Shown here: one piece after another, positions 42,118 to 50,490 of the stretch | Layout: every line of letters starts with the position of its first letter | Position numbering within the stretch: position 1 is the stretch's first letter | Assembly: GCA_964368815.1 (NCBI GenBank) | Contig: CAYJDA010000002.1 | Coordinates: 62,001 to 126,000 of the forward strand | Direction: 5' to 3' | Origin: CAYJBH01 sp964368815 | Lineage (GTDB): Bacteria; Bacillota; Clostridia; Oscillospirales; Ruminococcaceae | DNA: 64,000 nucleotides | Made by a program: the position numbers and the translations under genes | Notes under the pieces: generated by a model | Database searches by the model: none | Told to the model about the DNA's origin: nothing | What the model saw: the letters and a program-made list of their open reading frames with translations, nothing else

Positions 42118-44532
42118 CTAAACTACAGGTATAGCAGGATCAGCATGATTTGAGGTACAAACCGGTGGCAAACTGTCTCTATTATAGTAACCGGTAGCAC
42201 GAGGGCAACCATCTGCCGCCAACATACCCGAGGTAGTACAGTATGCCATCTCAACAACGTTTTCAGAGGTTGGGAAGGCCATAAATTCAAGGTCTGCCTG
42301 AGCATCGTTCATAACCCATTCCCAAGCACGTGTCGGTGGATGAATATCGTAGTCAGAGCCCTTCCAGGGTAATTCCTGCGGATCGTCGTACCCCCACCAT
42401 GTTGCAGTAGAGTAGTAGGGTGTAACTCCAATAAACCAGTGGTCTTTATCATCAGAGGTGGTTCCGGTTTTACCTACTGCCGGAATACGTTCCGGCGCCA
42501 TACCGTAGCCGGTACCGCCTGCTTGAGTAAGCACTGTTTCCAACATTTTGTTCATTATCATGGCGGTTTCAGGCTTAATTGCCTGTGTAGTTGTTACGAC
42601 AGGTTCCATAACCAACTCGCCGTTAAAGTCCTCTATGCTGGTGTAGCTATGAGGTGTGGTAAATTTGCCACCGTTTCCGAATATCGAAAAAGCGGCTGCC
42701 ATCTCAACAGGTGCAATACCTTCGGTCATAGCTCCTAAGGCAAGCGGTGCAAGTCCAACATCGGTCATGATTTGACCGTTCATTTCAAGACTTTCATATA
42801 GCGAGCTTATCTGTAATGATTCTGTTAGGAAGTCAAAACTTGTTTCAACGCCAAACTGATCAAGCACCCTAACCGCTATAGTGTTTAAAGAGCGTGCAAT
42901 GGCGCTTTGAACGGTAATGTGGTTACCCGAGGTGGTGTTACCGTAGTTAGTGGGCCACGGCTTATCGCCTGTTTCGGGTGAAGCCGGCAGTGGAGAATCA
43001 ACATATGTCTTGGAATAGTAAATATAGTTATAGTCAAGTGCAGGTGCATAGGAGCCTATCGGTTTCATGGTAGAACCGGTCTGCCTCACACTGTCTACAG
43101 CACGGTTAAGCACCCTATCATCTTGTTTCTCATCAAACCCGCCAACCACAGCTACAATCTCACCCTTCATGTTAACCGATACCATGGCAATCTGCGGAGT
43201 TACAAGTATAGTTTCTCCATTTTCGTCTAATATTAACTCGTTATTAAAGTCAACCTTTTCGGTCTCCATCTCGGGGTAAAACTCACGATACATGGCAGGG
43301 TCGGTGTAAAGTTCATCCATGGATTCCTGCAAGGTAAGGTCTATAGGTAGATAAATTCTTAATCCACCATTATAAACAAGATCGGAGGCGGCCTCACGGG
43401 TCATACCTTGGTTGTTAACAAAATCGTCGATTACATCTCCGATAACCATATCGGTATACCAGCTGTAAACACTTTTAGTTCTGATAATGTTGCCATCATC
43501 GTCAACCGATACGGTAACATCCGAGGTAGTTTCTTCTGCTGTTTCTTCACCCTCAACAGCATTTTCAAGCGCTTCTTCCTCGGTGGTTTCAACCAGTTCG
43601 CCATCCTCGGTTTCAACTACTATCTCGGTGGTAACGGGCTCGCTTGTTGAGATGAGACCAAGTGGCTGCTCTACCGCAAAATCATATTCCTCCTCGGATA
43701 GAAAACCGACTCGGTACATATGGTAAATAACGGTATTACGTCTTTCAAGACAGTTTTCCGGATTATTATAGGGATCATAAGCCACCGGGGACTGGGTAAT
43801 GCCGGCAATCATTGCTGCCTCGGTAACCGAAAGTTCGGATGCGGTTTTACCGAAATAAATGTTACTTGCCGCCTCAACGCCGGCGATATTTCCCGAAAGG
43901 CGGAAAACATTCAGATACGCTTCCATAATAACTTCTTTTGAATAGCGATTTTCCAATGCCATCGCTCTAAATATTTCACGTATTTTACGCATTGCATCGA
44001 CTTCATTTTCGTTAGTAATATTTTTTACCAACTGTTGAGTTATGGTAGATGCACCCTGAGTTCCGCCACCAAGTATTGCAAAGGGGGTGTATTCGTTTAC
44101 AGCAGCCGCAACCGTTCTAACATAGTTTACTCCGCTATGCTCCCAGAAACTATCGTCTTCAACGGCTGTAATTGCATTAATCATGTTTTGCGATATATCG
44201 TCATAATTAACCCATATTCTGTTCTCGTCGTCAACAAGTCTTTCATATTCTTCATATTCGCCTGTTGTGGGGTTTTTTGCATAAAGAATTGTGGTATAGC
44301 TGAGCTTAAGGCTTCCAAGGTCTAATAAAGCATCGTCCTCCGAAGTGGCCTCAACCACATAGAGACTAACCATAACCGCAACTATAGAACCGGCTATTAC
44401 TCCAAAACAGCCGAAAATAATAATCATTCTAAATATCAGTAAAAATAAGTTACCGATTCCCTTGAGTATAAGCTTGGCTACATATCCGGGAGTTATACCT
44501 CTTCTAGGAGGTTTTTGAGAATAACTTGGCAT
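42118..44532 (-). CDS. Class A penicillin-binding protein (PBP1A-type)
   Basis: Bifunctional peptidoglycan polymerase/crosslinker of 804 residues. Cytoplasmic basic N-terminus, membrane segment (about 30-60), glycosyltransferase 51 domain with EDDSFWEHSG and GASTITQQLVKN, then a transpeptidase domain with the active Ser in STMK, the SxN motif SLN, and KTGT. An acidic Glu/Thr/Val-rich insert of about 50 residues (about 305-350) separates the two domains. The C-terminus ends in a Cys-containing tail. It leads the leftward run that continues into the five glycan genes, which suggests linked cell envelope functions. Confidence 0.95.
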   Translation of the reverse strand: MPSYSQKPPRRGITPGYVAKLILKGIGNLFLLIFRMIIIFGCFGVIAGSIVAVMVSLYVVEATSEDDALLDLGSLKLSYTTILYAKNPTTGEYEEYERLVDDENRIWVNYDDISQNMINAITAVEDDSFWEHSGVNYVRTVAAAVNEYTPFAILGGGTQGASTITQQLVKNITNENEVDAMRKIREIFRAMALENRYSKEVIMEAYLNVFRLSGNIAGVEAASNIYFGKTASELSVTEAAMIAGITQSPVAYDPYNNPENCLERRNTVIYHMYRVGFLSEEEYDFAVEQPLGLISTSEPVTTEIVVETEDGELVETTEEEALENAVEGEETAEETTSDVTVSVDDDGNIIRTKSVYSWYTDMVIGDVIDDFVNNQGMTREAASDLVYNGGLRIYLPIDLTLQESMDELYTDPAMYREFYPEMETEKVDFNNELILDENGETILVTPQIAMVSVNMKGEIVAVVGGFDEKQDDRVLNRAVDSVRQTGSTMKPIGSYAPALDYNYIYYSKTYVDSPLPASPETGDKPWPTNYGNTTSGNHITVQSAIARSLNTIAVRVLDQFGVETSFDFLTESLQISSLYESLEMNGQIMTDVGLAPLALGAMTEGIAPVEMAAAFSIFGNGGKFTTPHSYTSIEDFNGELVMEPVVTTTQAIKPETAMIMNKMLETVLTQAGGTGYGMAPERIPAVGKTGTTSDDKDHWFIGVTPYYSTATWWGYDDPQELPWKGSDYDIHPPTRAWEWVMNDAQADLEFMAFPTSENVVEMAYCTTSGMLAADGCPRATGYYNRDSLPPVCTSNHADPAIPVV

Positions 44533-44685
44533 AAATAATTTTGCTCCGAAAAATAACGTATTATCAACAGGTTATAATAACATATCTTATATTCTACCAC
44601 AAACATATCCATTTGACTATATTAAAGCATAAATTTTCACAATTTTGTCAACACTACAAACAAAGAATAACTGAAGAGGTACTAA

Positions 44686-45078
44686 ATGAAGAGATGGATT
44701 ATACTTTTGAGTATTACTGCAGTAGTAATACTTTCCGGCTCTGCAGTGAGTGTCTACCTACCTATCTACGAAGCTCCTGACCAGCAGCCAACCGAAGTGC
44801 AGGAAACTATAGAGGCCACCATTCCCGATCCTACCAATGTTATTGAGGTTCAACCTCAATCTTCTACCGAGGAGGAAGCAGAGGAAATAACAGAATATTA
44901 TCATCTCGGAAGATTTGGAAACATGGTGGCCTTGTTTGATGAGACAGGTACTGTTTTGGAGGTTTACGAAATATTTGTACACCTTCTACCACCAGATGAC
45001 GCTCAGGCGCTTTCCGAAGGAATTAGAATTGATAGTGAAGATCAGCTAAGGAGATTGCTGGAAGATTTTGGAGGTTAA
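44686..45078 (+). CDS. BofC C-terminal-domain-like membrane or secreted protein
   Basis: 130 residues: a signal peptide or anchor (about 3-24), a Pro/Glu/Thr-rich spacer, and a C-terminal domain (about 73-128) with HLGRFGNMVALFD and a tail LLPPDDAQALSEGIRIDS...LEDFG. The tail matches the pattern of the BofC C-terminal domain found in spore-forming Firmicutes, where BofC tempers a signalling protease in sporulation. The N-terminal BofC part is replaced by the low-complexity spacer, so function may differ. It diverges from the penicillin-binding protein gene. GAGGT is the ribosome site. Confidence 0.65.
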   Translation: MKRWIILLSITAVVILSGSAVSVYLPIYEAPDQQPTEVQETIEATIPDPTNVIEVQPQSSTEEEAEEITEYYHLGRFGNMVALFDETGTVLEVYEIFVHLLPPDDAQALSEGIRIDSEDQLRRLLEDFGG

Positions 45079-45105
45079 TTTTTCACCAAAACATTGAAAC
45101 TCTAA

Positions 45106-45171
45106 TGCGGTTTACAGATGCATTTTTTGCATCACATCACTGTATTTTCGCTCGCAGCCGCAGTTTTTTTT
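45106..45171 (+). terminator. Candidate terminator after the BofC-like gene
   Basis: TGCGG (45106-45110) pairs with CCGCA (45158-45162), with GATGC/GCATC and ACAG/CTGT pairs inside, and a run of eight T follows at 45164-45171. The branched fold makes it a moderate candidate. Confidence 0.5.
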
Positions 45172-45220
45172 GGCAAATCATAAAGCGTTGGATCACAAAT
45201 AAGTTTACTCTATAATATAG

Positions 45221-45266
45221 AGCTGTTGCATTTGATTATTTTTACTTAAAATCAAATGCAACAGCT
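45221..45266. terminator. Perfect 17-bp stem-loop between converging genes
   Basis: AGCTGTTGCATTTGATT and AATCAAATGCAACAGCT are exact reverse complements with a 12-base loop. It lies 20 bp beyond the stop of the DUF368 gene. No strong T run follows on either side, so it may protect RNA ends as well as terminate. Confidence 0.7.
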
Positions 45267-45285
45267 AATTTAAGTTTAACAAGAA

Positions 45286-46125
45286 TTATTTTGCTATTTT
45301 TTCCAGTGCGAAAATAATTACTCCTCCCGCAACAAGCGTTAGCGCTGAGGTTACAATAGTAACAAGATCATACTGATCAGAAATAGGAATCAAAACTATT
45401 GTACTTGATACCACAAGGCCCAATATAAAGTTCATGGTTTTAGAGTGAAACTTTTCAAGGCAGTAGGCAGTAAGCTTAGAACTAATGGCTATTCCGGCAA
45501 GTATTCCAACCCCCATAAAACCTATAGGAATTAAAACGTCAGCTTGAAAGGTGGTTACATTTGCAACTAACGATTTAAAGAGATAATATTGACCAATGAT
45601 AAGTAGCAACATACTGCCGCTAACCCCGGGGATAAACATGACTCCACCGGCTATTACACCTATTAGCAACATTCTTATAAGATAAAATATTCCAAGCTGT
45701 GGAAAGTCGGTAATAACGATGTCGGCCTCTTCCGGCGCAAGATAGCTCATTAAAAAAATAATAGCGCATCCAATAATAAAGGGAATTATTTCAAATCTAT
45801 CCTCCTTCATCTCCTTTTTTACTAAAAAAGGAATCGAAAAAGCAACCATACCAACAAAGCAAAACATTGTTTGAATGGGATAGCTTGCAAAGGAAAGTTC
45901 TAAAACATTTGCAAATGCCACCAACCCTATTGCAACACCTATTAAAAGAGTAACAATAAAAATAATATTCTTTTTTAGGGTTTTGAGGTCAAGCTTTATT
46001 AATCCGTTTATAGATTCCATAACTCTTCCGAATATTCCGAGAATAACCATCATGGTTCCTCCGCTTACGCCCGGAATAATGTTTGCCATTCCTACGGCAA
46101 TACCTCCGATTAACACCTTAAGCAT
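45286..46125 (-). CDS. DUF368 membrane protein, undecaprenyl-phosphate translocase (PopT) family
   Basis: 279 residues with about eight hydrophobic segments in two related halves. The first half opens with the family hallmark ANIIPGVSGGTMMVILG, and the second repeats it as GVMFIPGVSGSMLLLIIGQ. DUF368 proteins have been linked to recycling of the lipid carrier undecaprenyl phosphate across the membrane. The position near the penicillin-binding protein and glycan operon fits that role, although it is on its own transcript or downstream of pnp. Start at 46125 follows AAGGAGA. Confidence 0.88.
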   Translation of the reverse strand: MLKVLIGGIAVGMANIIPGVSGGTMMVILGIFGRVMESINGLIKLDLKTLKKNIIFIVTLLIGVAIGLVAFANVLELSFASYPIQTMFCFVGMVAFSIPFLVKKEMKEDRFEIIPFIIGCAIIFLMSYLAPEEADIVITDFPQLGIFYLIRMLLIGVIAGGVMFIPGVSGSMLLLIIGQYYLFKSLVANVTTFQADVLIPIGFMGVGILAGIAISSKLTAYCLEKFHSKTMNFILGLVVSSTIVLIPISDQYDLVTIVTSALTLVAGGVIIFALEKIAK

Positions 46126-46154
46126 TTTCTCTCCTTCTAAATATTGTTACAAAT

Positions 46155-46179
46155 AGGGAACGCAAATTTTACGTTCCCT
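46155..46179 (-). terminator. Hairpin between pnp and the DUF368 gene
   Basis: AGGGAACG (46155-46162) and CGTTCCCT (46172-46179) pair with a short loop; on the minus strand CCCTATTTG follows. Only a weak T tract, so it may be a partial terminator that lets some pnp transcripts run into the DUF368 gene. Confidence 0.5.
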
Positions 46180-46203
46180 ACATTATAATAATATACCGGT
46201 TAT

Positions 46204-48306
46204 TTATTCCTTATTCATAGCCTCTAAAGCGTCTTTACGAGAAAGATTAATTCTGTTCTGTGCATCAATTTCGGTTACCTTAACGAAAACCTCATCGCCG
46301 ACACTAACAATATCTTCAACCTTTTCAACACGCTTTTTGTCTAGTTTGGAGATGTGGCAAAGACCTTCTTTTCCCGGTGCAATTTCAACAAATGCTCCAA
46401 AGTTCATTAAACGGGTAACACGGCCCTTATAAATAGCACCTACTTCAGGGTCTTCGGTTATCATCTTAATAATGTTAATGGCTCTATCAAGGCTGTCCTG
46501 CTCTATGGCAAGAACATATACCCTTCCATCATCCTCAATATCTATCTTAGCGCCCGTATCAGCACAAATTTCCTGAATAACCTTGCCGCCTTTGCCAATA
46601 ACATCGCGAATTTTTTCCGGATCTATCTGAAGTGTACGCATCTTGGGAGCGTATTTTGACAGTTCAGTTCTCGGTGTTTCGATGGCCTTAAGCATAATAT
46701 CATCAAGGATATAGTATCTTGCGGTTTTACACTTTTCAAGAGCTTGTTCAATAATTTCGTAGGATAATCCATCATTTTTAAGATCCATCTGAATGGCAGT
46801 AATACCCTTTTTGGTTCCGGCAACCTTGAAATCCATATCGCCGAAGAAATCTTCAAGTCCCTGAATGTCTAACATGGTCATAAAACGGTCACCTTCGGTA
46901 ATAAGACCACAGGAAATTCCTGCAACCGGAGCCTTGATAGGCACGCCGGCATCCATAAGTGCCAATGTTGAACCACAGATAGCACCCTGCGAGGTAGATC
47001 CGTTAGAGCTTAAAACTTCACTAACAAGTCGAATTGCATACGGGAATTCACTTTCGGAAGGTATCATAGGAAGTAGCGCACGCTCTGCCAATGCGCCGTG
47101 ACCTATTTCACGACGACCGGGACTACGCATACCACGAGCCTCGCCAACCGAGTAAGGTGGGAAGTTGTAGTGGTGCATATAACGTTTAGTTTCTTCATTG
47201 TCGATGCCATCAAGTAGCTGGGCATCACGTAAACTACCAAGTGTTGCTGTTGTTAAAACCTGTGTTTGACCACGGGTAAACATTCCTGTGCCGTGTACTC
47301 TGGGTAGCAAGCCAACTTCGGCGGCAAGTGGACGAATTTCATCAATTCCACGTCCATCGACACGTTTGTTATCATCTAAAAGCCAACGGCGAACAACATA
47401 TTTTTGTAGCTTATAAAGGCACTCATCAATCATTCCGATATGGTCGGGGTGGGTGAGATCAAAGGTCTCGTGTACTCTGTCAACAATCGGCTTTAAACGC
47501 TCATCACGAACGGTTTTATCATCGGTGTCTAATGCTGCCCTAACGTCCTCGATGCAGAAATCTTTAATTGCATCAAATAGCTCGTGGTCAACCTCCATGG
47601 ACTGGAAATCTTTTTTAGTTTTACCGATTTCACGCTGTATTCCTTCGATAAAGTCGATAACATTAATAATTTCAGAGTGTGCCATCTTGATTGCGGTAAA
47701 CATTGTTTCCTCGTCAACCTCGTTAGCGCCCGCCTCAATCATAATAACTTTTTCACGGGTTGCGGCTACAGTGAGCTGTAGGTCATTTTTTTCGCGCTGT
47801 GCTTCGGTAGGGTTTATAACGATTTCGCCATCCACTAATCCGATAAATAAGCCGGCAATCGGTCCCTTCCAAGGAATATCAGAAATTGTTAGTGCTATAG
47901 AGGCTCCGATCATTCCGGTAACTTCAGGTGAGCAGTCCTGCTCTGCCGACATTACCGTCATAACAACCGCAACATCGTTTCTCATATCCTTTGGAAAAAG
48001 CGGGCGAATTGGGCGATCAACTACACGTGAGGTTAAAACGGCTTTCTCGGAAGGGCGACCTTCGCGGCGCATAAAGCTACCGGGTATGTTACCTACCGCA
48101 TAAAGCTTTTCTTCAAAATCTACCGATAACGGGAAAAAGTCAATCCCGTCTCTGGGTTTCTGGCTCATAGTTGCGTTACAAAGCACGACAGTTTCACCGT
48201 AGCTAACAAGGCAACTTCCGTTAGAGAGTCCACACATCTTACCGGTTTCTACCGTAAGTGGGCGTCCCGCTAACATGGTTTCAAATTTTTTGTAATTCTC
48301 GAACAT
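46204..48306 (-). CDS. pnp: Polyribonucleotide nucleotidyltransferase
   Basis: 3'-to-5' phosphorolytic exonuclease of RNA decay, 700 residues. Two RNase PH-like cores (first with GDGIDFFPL-type and FMRREGRPSEKA motifs; second with VDGRGIDEIRPL and GRREIGHGALAERAL) are followed by a KH domain (VIGKGGKVIQEI) and an S1 domain at the C-terminus. I choose the ATG at 48306, after GGATGGAAG, and not the upstream frame from 48363. The gene lies downstream of rpsO, the usual order. A hairpin at 48365-48391 precedes it. Confidence 0.97.
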   Translation of the reverse strand: MFENYKKFETMLAGRPLTVETGKMCGLSNGSCLVSYGETVVLCNATMSQKPRDGIDFFPLSVDFEEKLYAVGNIPGSFMRREGRPSEKAVLTSRVVDRPIRPLFPKDMRNDVAVVMTVMSAEQDCSPEVTGMIGASIALTISDIPWKGPIAGLFIGLVDGEIVINPTEAQREKNDLQLTVAATREKVIMIEAGANEVDEETMFTAIKMAHSEIINVIDFIEGIQREIGKTKKDFQSMEVDHELFDAIKDFCIEDVRAALDTDDKTVRDERLKPIVDRVHETFDLTHPDHIGMIDECLYKLQKYVVRRWLLDDNKRVDGRGIDEIRPLAAEVGLLPRVHGTGMFTRGQTQVLTTATLGSLRDAQLLDGIDNEETKRYMHHYNFPPYSVGEARGMRSPGRREIGHGALAERALLPMIPSESEFPYAIRLVSEVLSSNGSTSQGAICGSTLALMDAGVPIKAPVAGISCGLITEGDRFMTMLDIQGLEDFFGDMDFKVAGTKKGITAIQMDLKNDGLSYEIIEQALEKCKTARYYILDDIMLKAIETPRTELSKYAPKMRTLQIDPEKIRDVIGKGGKVIQEICADTGAKIDIEDDGRVYVLAIEQDSLDRAINIIKMITEDPEVGAIYKGRVTRLMNFGAFVEIAPGKEGLCHISKLDKKRVEKVEDIVSVGDEVFVKVTEIDAQNRINLSRKDALEAMNKE

Positions 48307-48364
48307 TAATACTTCCATCCTTTTTTGTGTGTTAGAGGATTTAGCAATTAATTCAATCGGCAAG

Positions 48365-48391
48365 TATAGTTATTCAAATTGAATGACTATA
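48365..48391 (-). promoter_or_regulatory. Hairpin in the pnp leader
   Basis: TATAGT-T-ATTCA pairs with TGAAT-G-ACTATA (11 pairs plus one G-T) around an AAT loop, about 60 bases before the pnp start. Processing hairpins in pnp leaders serve autoregulation in enterobacteria; whether this one does so here is inferred. Confidence 0.45.
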
Positions 48392-48433
48392 TTATCGACT
48401 CAATTCACTGCTAACCCTCAGCTATAAAATAAT

Positions 48434-48467
48434 GGCTGTATAGACGGGAAATCCGTCTGATACAGCC
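48434..48467 (-). terminator. Terminator-like hairpin after rpsO
   Basis: GGCTGTAT/ATACAGCC and AGACGG/CCGTCT pair around a GAAAT loop. On the minus strand ATTATTTTAT follows, a weak tract that would allow read-through into pnp, or a processing site. Confidence 0.7.
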
Positions 48468-48476
48468 AATTTTACA

Positions 48477-48734
48477 TTACTTACGCAGACCCAATGTGCG
48501 AATAAGGTCACGATAACGGCCGATATCCTTTTTTTGCAAATAACCTAAAAGGTTTCTACGTTGGCCGACAAGCTTTAACAATCCACGACGAGAATGATGA
48601 TCATGGATATGAATTTTTAGGTGCTCGGTTAGGTGGTTAATACGGTGTGTGAGTAGGGTAACCTGCACCTCAGGTGATCCGGTATCGCCCTCGTGTAGAC
48701 GGCTACCTTCGATTAGTGTTTTTTTGTCCTGCAT
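48477..48734 (-). CDS. rpsO: 30S ribosomal protein S15
   Basis: 85 residues with the S15 core RLHEGDTGSPEVQVTLLT, INHLTEHLKIH and DHHSRRGLLKLVGQRRNLL. Binds 16S rRNA early in 30S assembly. Slightly shorter N-terminus than usual (MQDKKTLIEGSRLHEG). The ATG at 48734 has AGGAAAA. A promoter and an 85-base leader precede it, and pnp follows. Confidence 0.97.
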   Translation of the reverse strand: MQDKKTLIEGSRLHEGDTGSPEVQVTLLTHRINHLTEHLKIHIHDHHSRRGLLKLVGQRRNLLGYLQKKDIGRYRDLIRTLGLRK

Positions 48735-48825
48735 GATATTTTCCTTTTCTGTTTAATTCGCCCGTATCAAAGTTTTGCCCCACAAAAGGAGGTGAGGAAC
48801 CTTTAACCGGGTAACGTACTGCTAT

Positions 48826-48854
48826 ATTATAACATAGCAATTCGCATTTGTAAA
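48826..48854 (-). promoter_or_regulatory. rpsO promoter
   Basis: On the minus strand: TTTACA (48854-48849), 17-bp spacer, TATAAT (48831-48826). The leader of about 85 bases contains AGGTTCC/GGAACCT-type self-complementary parts and a CCTCC run that could mask ribosome entry; S15 commonly regulates its own mRNA leader. Confidence 0.7.
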
Positions 48855-48872
48855 GGATTTTATGCAGCCAGT

Positions 48873-50243
48873 TTATTTATTATTTATTTCAGGGAGTGTG
48901 TCGAAACCTTTTTGAAGGTCCTCATCGGTTGGAACATAATTGTTTAAAGTTCCGCTATGGTAGTTCTCATATGCCGAAAGATCGAAGTAACCGGTTCCGG
49001 TAAGACCAAAGAGAATATTTTTGTGCTCCCCTGTTTCCTTGCACTTTAATGCTTCATCAATTGCACCTTTAATTGCGTGTGAACTTTCAGGGGCAGGCAG
49101 TATTCCCTCGCTTTGTGCAAAAACTACAGCAGCATCAAACACTTCATTTTGCGAATAGGATTTCGCCGACATCAAACCATCGTGATACAGCTTAGAAACA
49201 ATGGGGCTCATTCCATGGTAACGCAGGCCGCCTGCATGGCTGGGAGAAGGAATAAAGCCGCTGCCAAGGGTGTACATTTTCATAAGCGGTGTAGTTTTTC
49301 CGGTGTCACCAAAATCGTAGGCATATTTACCTCTCGTCATAGATGGGCAGCTACTGGGTTCTATTGCAATAATTTCAACGTCGAGATTTCCGCGTATTTT
49401 TTCCGCCATAAAGGGGGAGATAAGACCGCCAAGGTTAGAACCGCCGCCTGCACACCCGATTATTACATCCGGTTTAATGTTATATTTATCCAAAGCGGCT
49501 TTTGCCTCTAAGCCTATAACCGACTGATGTAGTAAAACATGATTGAGAACGCTACCCAAAACATAACGGCAGTTTTCTTTCGTCATGGAAGCTTCAATAG
49601 CCTCGGAAATTGCACAGCCAAGACTTCCTCCCGTCCCCGGGTTTTCAGCTAATATCTTGCGACCGATTTCGGTAGTATCGGATGGTGATGGAACTACCTT
49701 TGCACCATAGGTTTGCATTAACAGTTTTCGGTATGGTTTTTGCTCGCTGGATATTTTAACCATATATACCGAAAGGTCAATTCCATAATAAGCAGTAGCC
49801 ATGGAAAGTGCACTACCCCACTGGCCGGCGCCGGTCTCGGTTGTGAGAGAGGTTATTCCTTGTTCCTTGGCGTAGTATACCTGTGCTGCTGCACTGTTTA
49901 GCTTATGACTGCCGGAGGTGTTATTTCCTTCAAATTTATAGTAGATATGTGCCGGTGTTCCAAGCTTTTCCTCTAAGCAGTATGCACGCACAACCGGAGA
50001 AGGACGATACATACGATAAAAATTTCTTATTCCCTCAGGAATTGGGATAAACTCATCAACGTTATTGTATTCTTGATCAATCAGTTCTTTGCAAAAAAGT
50101 CCTTCTAAGCCTGCCGCAGGTACCGGGCTTCCATCAGGTCCTACAAAACCTTCCGGTTTTTCCTTCATAACGGCACGAACATTATGCCACATTTTAGGTG
50201 ACTCATCTTCACTAAGGTAAATCTTGTAAGGTACGTTACTCAT
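48873..50243 (-). CDS. trpB: Tryptophan synthase beta chain, TrpB2 type
   Basis: 456 residues, longer than the usual 400-residue TrpB and of the TrpB2 (TrpB-like PLP enzyme) group. The PLP-lysine motif is GNNTSGSHKLNSA (about 105-117), the catalytic loop TTETGAGQWGSAL and the PLP-phosphate site IGCAGGGSNLGG are present. It joins indole and serine to make tryptophan. No trpA or other trp genes are adjacent, so it may salvage free indole. The upstream leader peptide and terminator show attenuation by tryptophan supply. ATG at 50243 follows AAAGGAG. Confidence 0.92.
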   Translation of the reverse strand: MSNVPYKIYLSEDESPKMWHNVRAVMKEKPEGFVGPDGSPVPAAGLEGLFCKELIDQEYNNVDEFIPIPEGIRNFYRMYRPSPVVRAYCLEEKLGTPAHIYYKFEGNNTSGSHKLNSAAAQVYYAKEQGITSLTTETGAGQWGSALSMATAYYGIDLSVYMVKISSEQKPYRKLLMQTYGAKVVPSPSDTTEIGRKILAENPGTGGSLGCAISEAIEASMTKENCRYVLGSVLNHVLLHQSVIGLEAKAALDKYNIKPDVIIGCAGGGSNLGGLISPFMAEKIRGNLDVEIIAIEPSSCPSMTRGKYAYDFGDTGKTTPLMKMYTLGSGFIPSPSHAGGLRYHGMSPIVSKLYHDGLMSAKSYSQNEVFDAAVVFAQSEGILPAPESSHAIKGAIDEALKCKETGEHKNILFGLTGTGYFDLSAYENYHSGTLNNYVPTDEDLQKGFDTLPEINNK

Positions 50244-50287
50244 TTCTTTCTCCTTTCATTTTTACAGCTAAACATTTTAACTGCAAT

Positions 50288-50326
50288 AAAAAAGTGCCTG
50301 TGTGGCTCTTTAGAGTACACAGGCAC
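50288..50326 (-). terminator. Attenuator terminator in the trpB leader
   Basis: On the minus strand GTGCCTGTGT and ACACAGGCAC pair perfectly (10 bp), with an inner CTCT/AGAG pair, followed by six T. It lies between the leader peptide stop (50350) and the trpB start (50243), so it can switch transcription off before trpB. Confidence 0.9.
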
Positions 50327-50349
50327 CGAACTTAAATTTCAGAAATCGG

Positions 50350-50424
50350 TTATATGCATGTCAAAATAGCCCTATTTAATTCAATAGAGCGCCACCAGCG
50401 AAAAGCTACTTGATGGTTTGTCAT
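50350..50424 (-). CDS. trpL: trp leader peptide with tandem Trp codons
   Basis: 24-residue peptide beginning MTNHQVAFRWWRSI, encoded from an ATG at 50424 behind a strong TTTAGGAG ribosome site. Two adjacent TGG codons stand at positions 10-11. The stop TAA at 50350 is followed by alternative hairpins and the terminator at 50288-50326. Just after the Trp codons, GCTCTATT can pair with AATAGGGC (pause-type hairpin), and ACCGA...TCGGT lies before the terminator's first arm and overlaps it by GT. This is the arrangement of ribosome-mediated attenuation: a stalled ribosome at the Trp codons would favour an antiterminator and trpB expression. Confidence 0.88.
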   Translation of the reverse strand: MTNHQVAFRWWRSIELNRAILTCI

Positions 50425-50450
50425 GATAAATCTCCTAAATTTATGTATTG

Positions 50451-50478
50451 ATTATAACATAAAAAAATTATTTGTCAA
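50451..50478 (-). promoter_or_regulatory. Promoter of the trpL-trpB transcript
   Basis: On the minus strand: TTGACA (50478-50473), 16-bp spacer, TATAAT (50456-50451), about 20 bases before the leader peptide ATG region. Confidence 0.8.
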
Positions 50479-50490
50479 GTATTTTTACCT

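Noticed and set aside
47453..48103. 216-codon open frame on the plus strand across pnp
   Set aside because: It is antisense to a well-conserved gene, has no ribosome binding site or recognisable domain, and is explained by codon bias of pnp.
50244..50450. T-box riboswitch ahead of trpB2
   Set aside because: No T-box sequence or specifier-loop architecture was seen; a leader peptide with Trp codons explains the region better.
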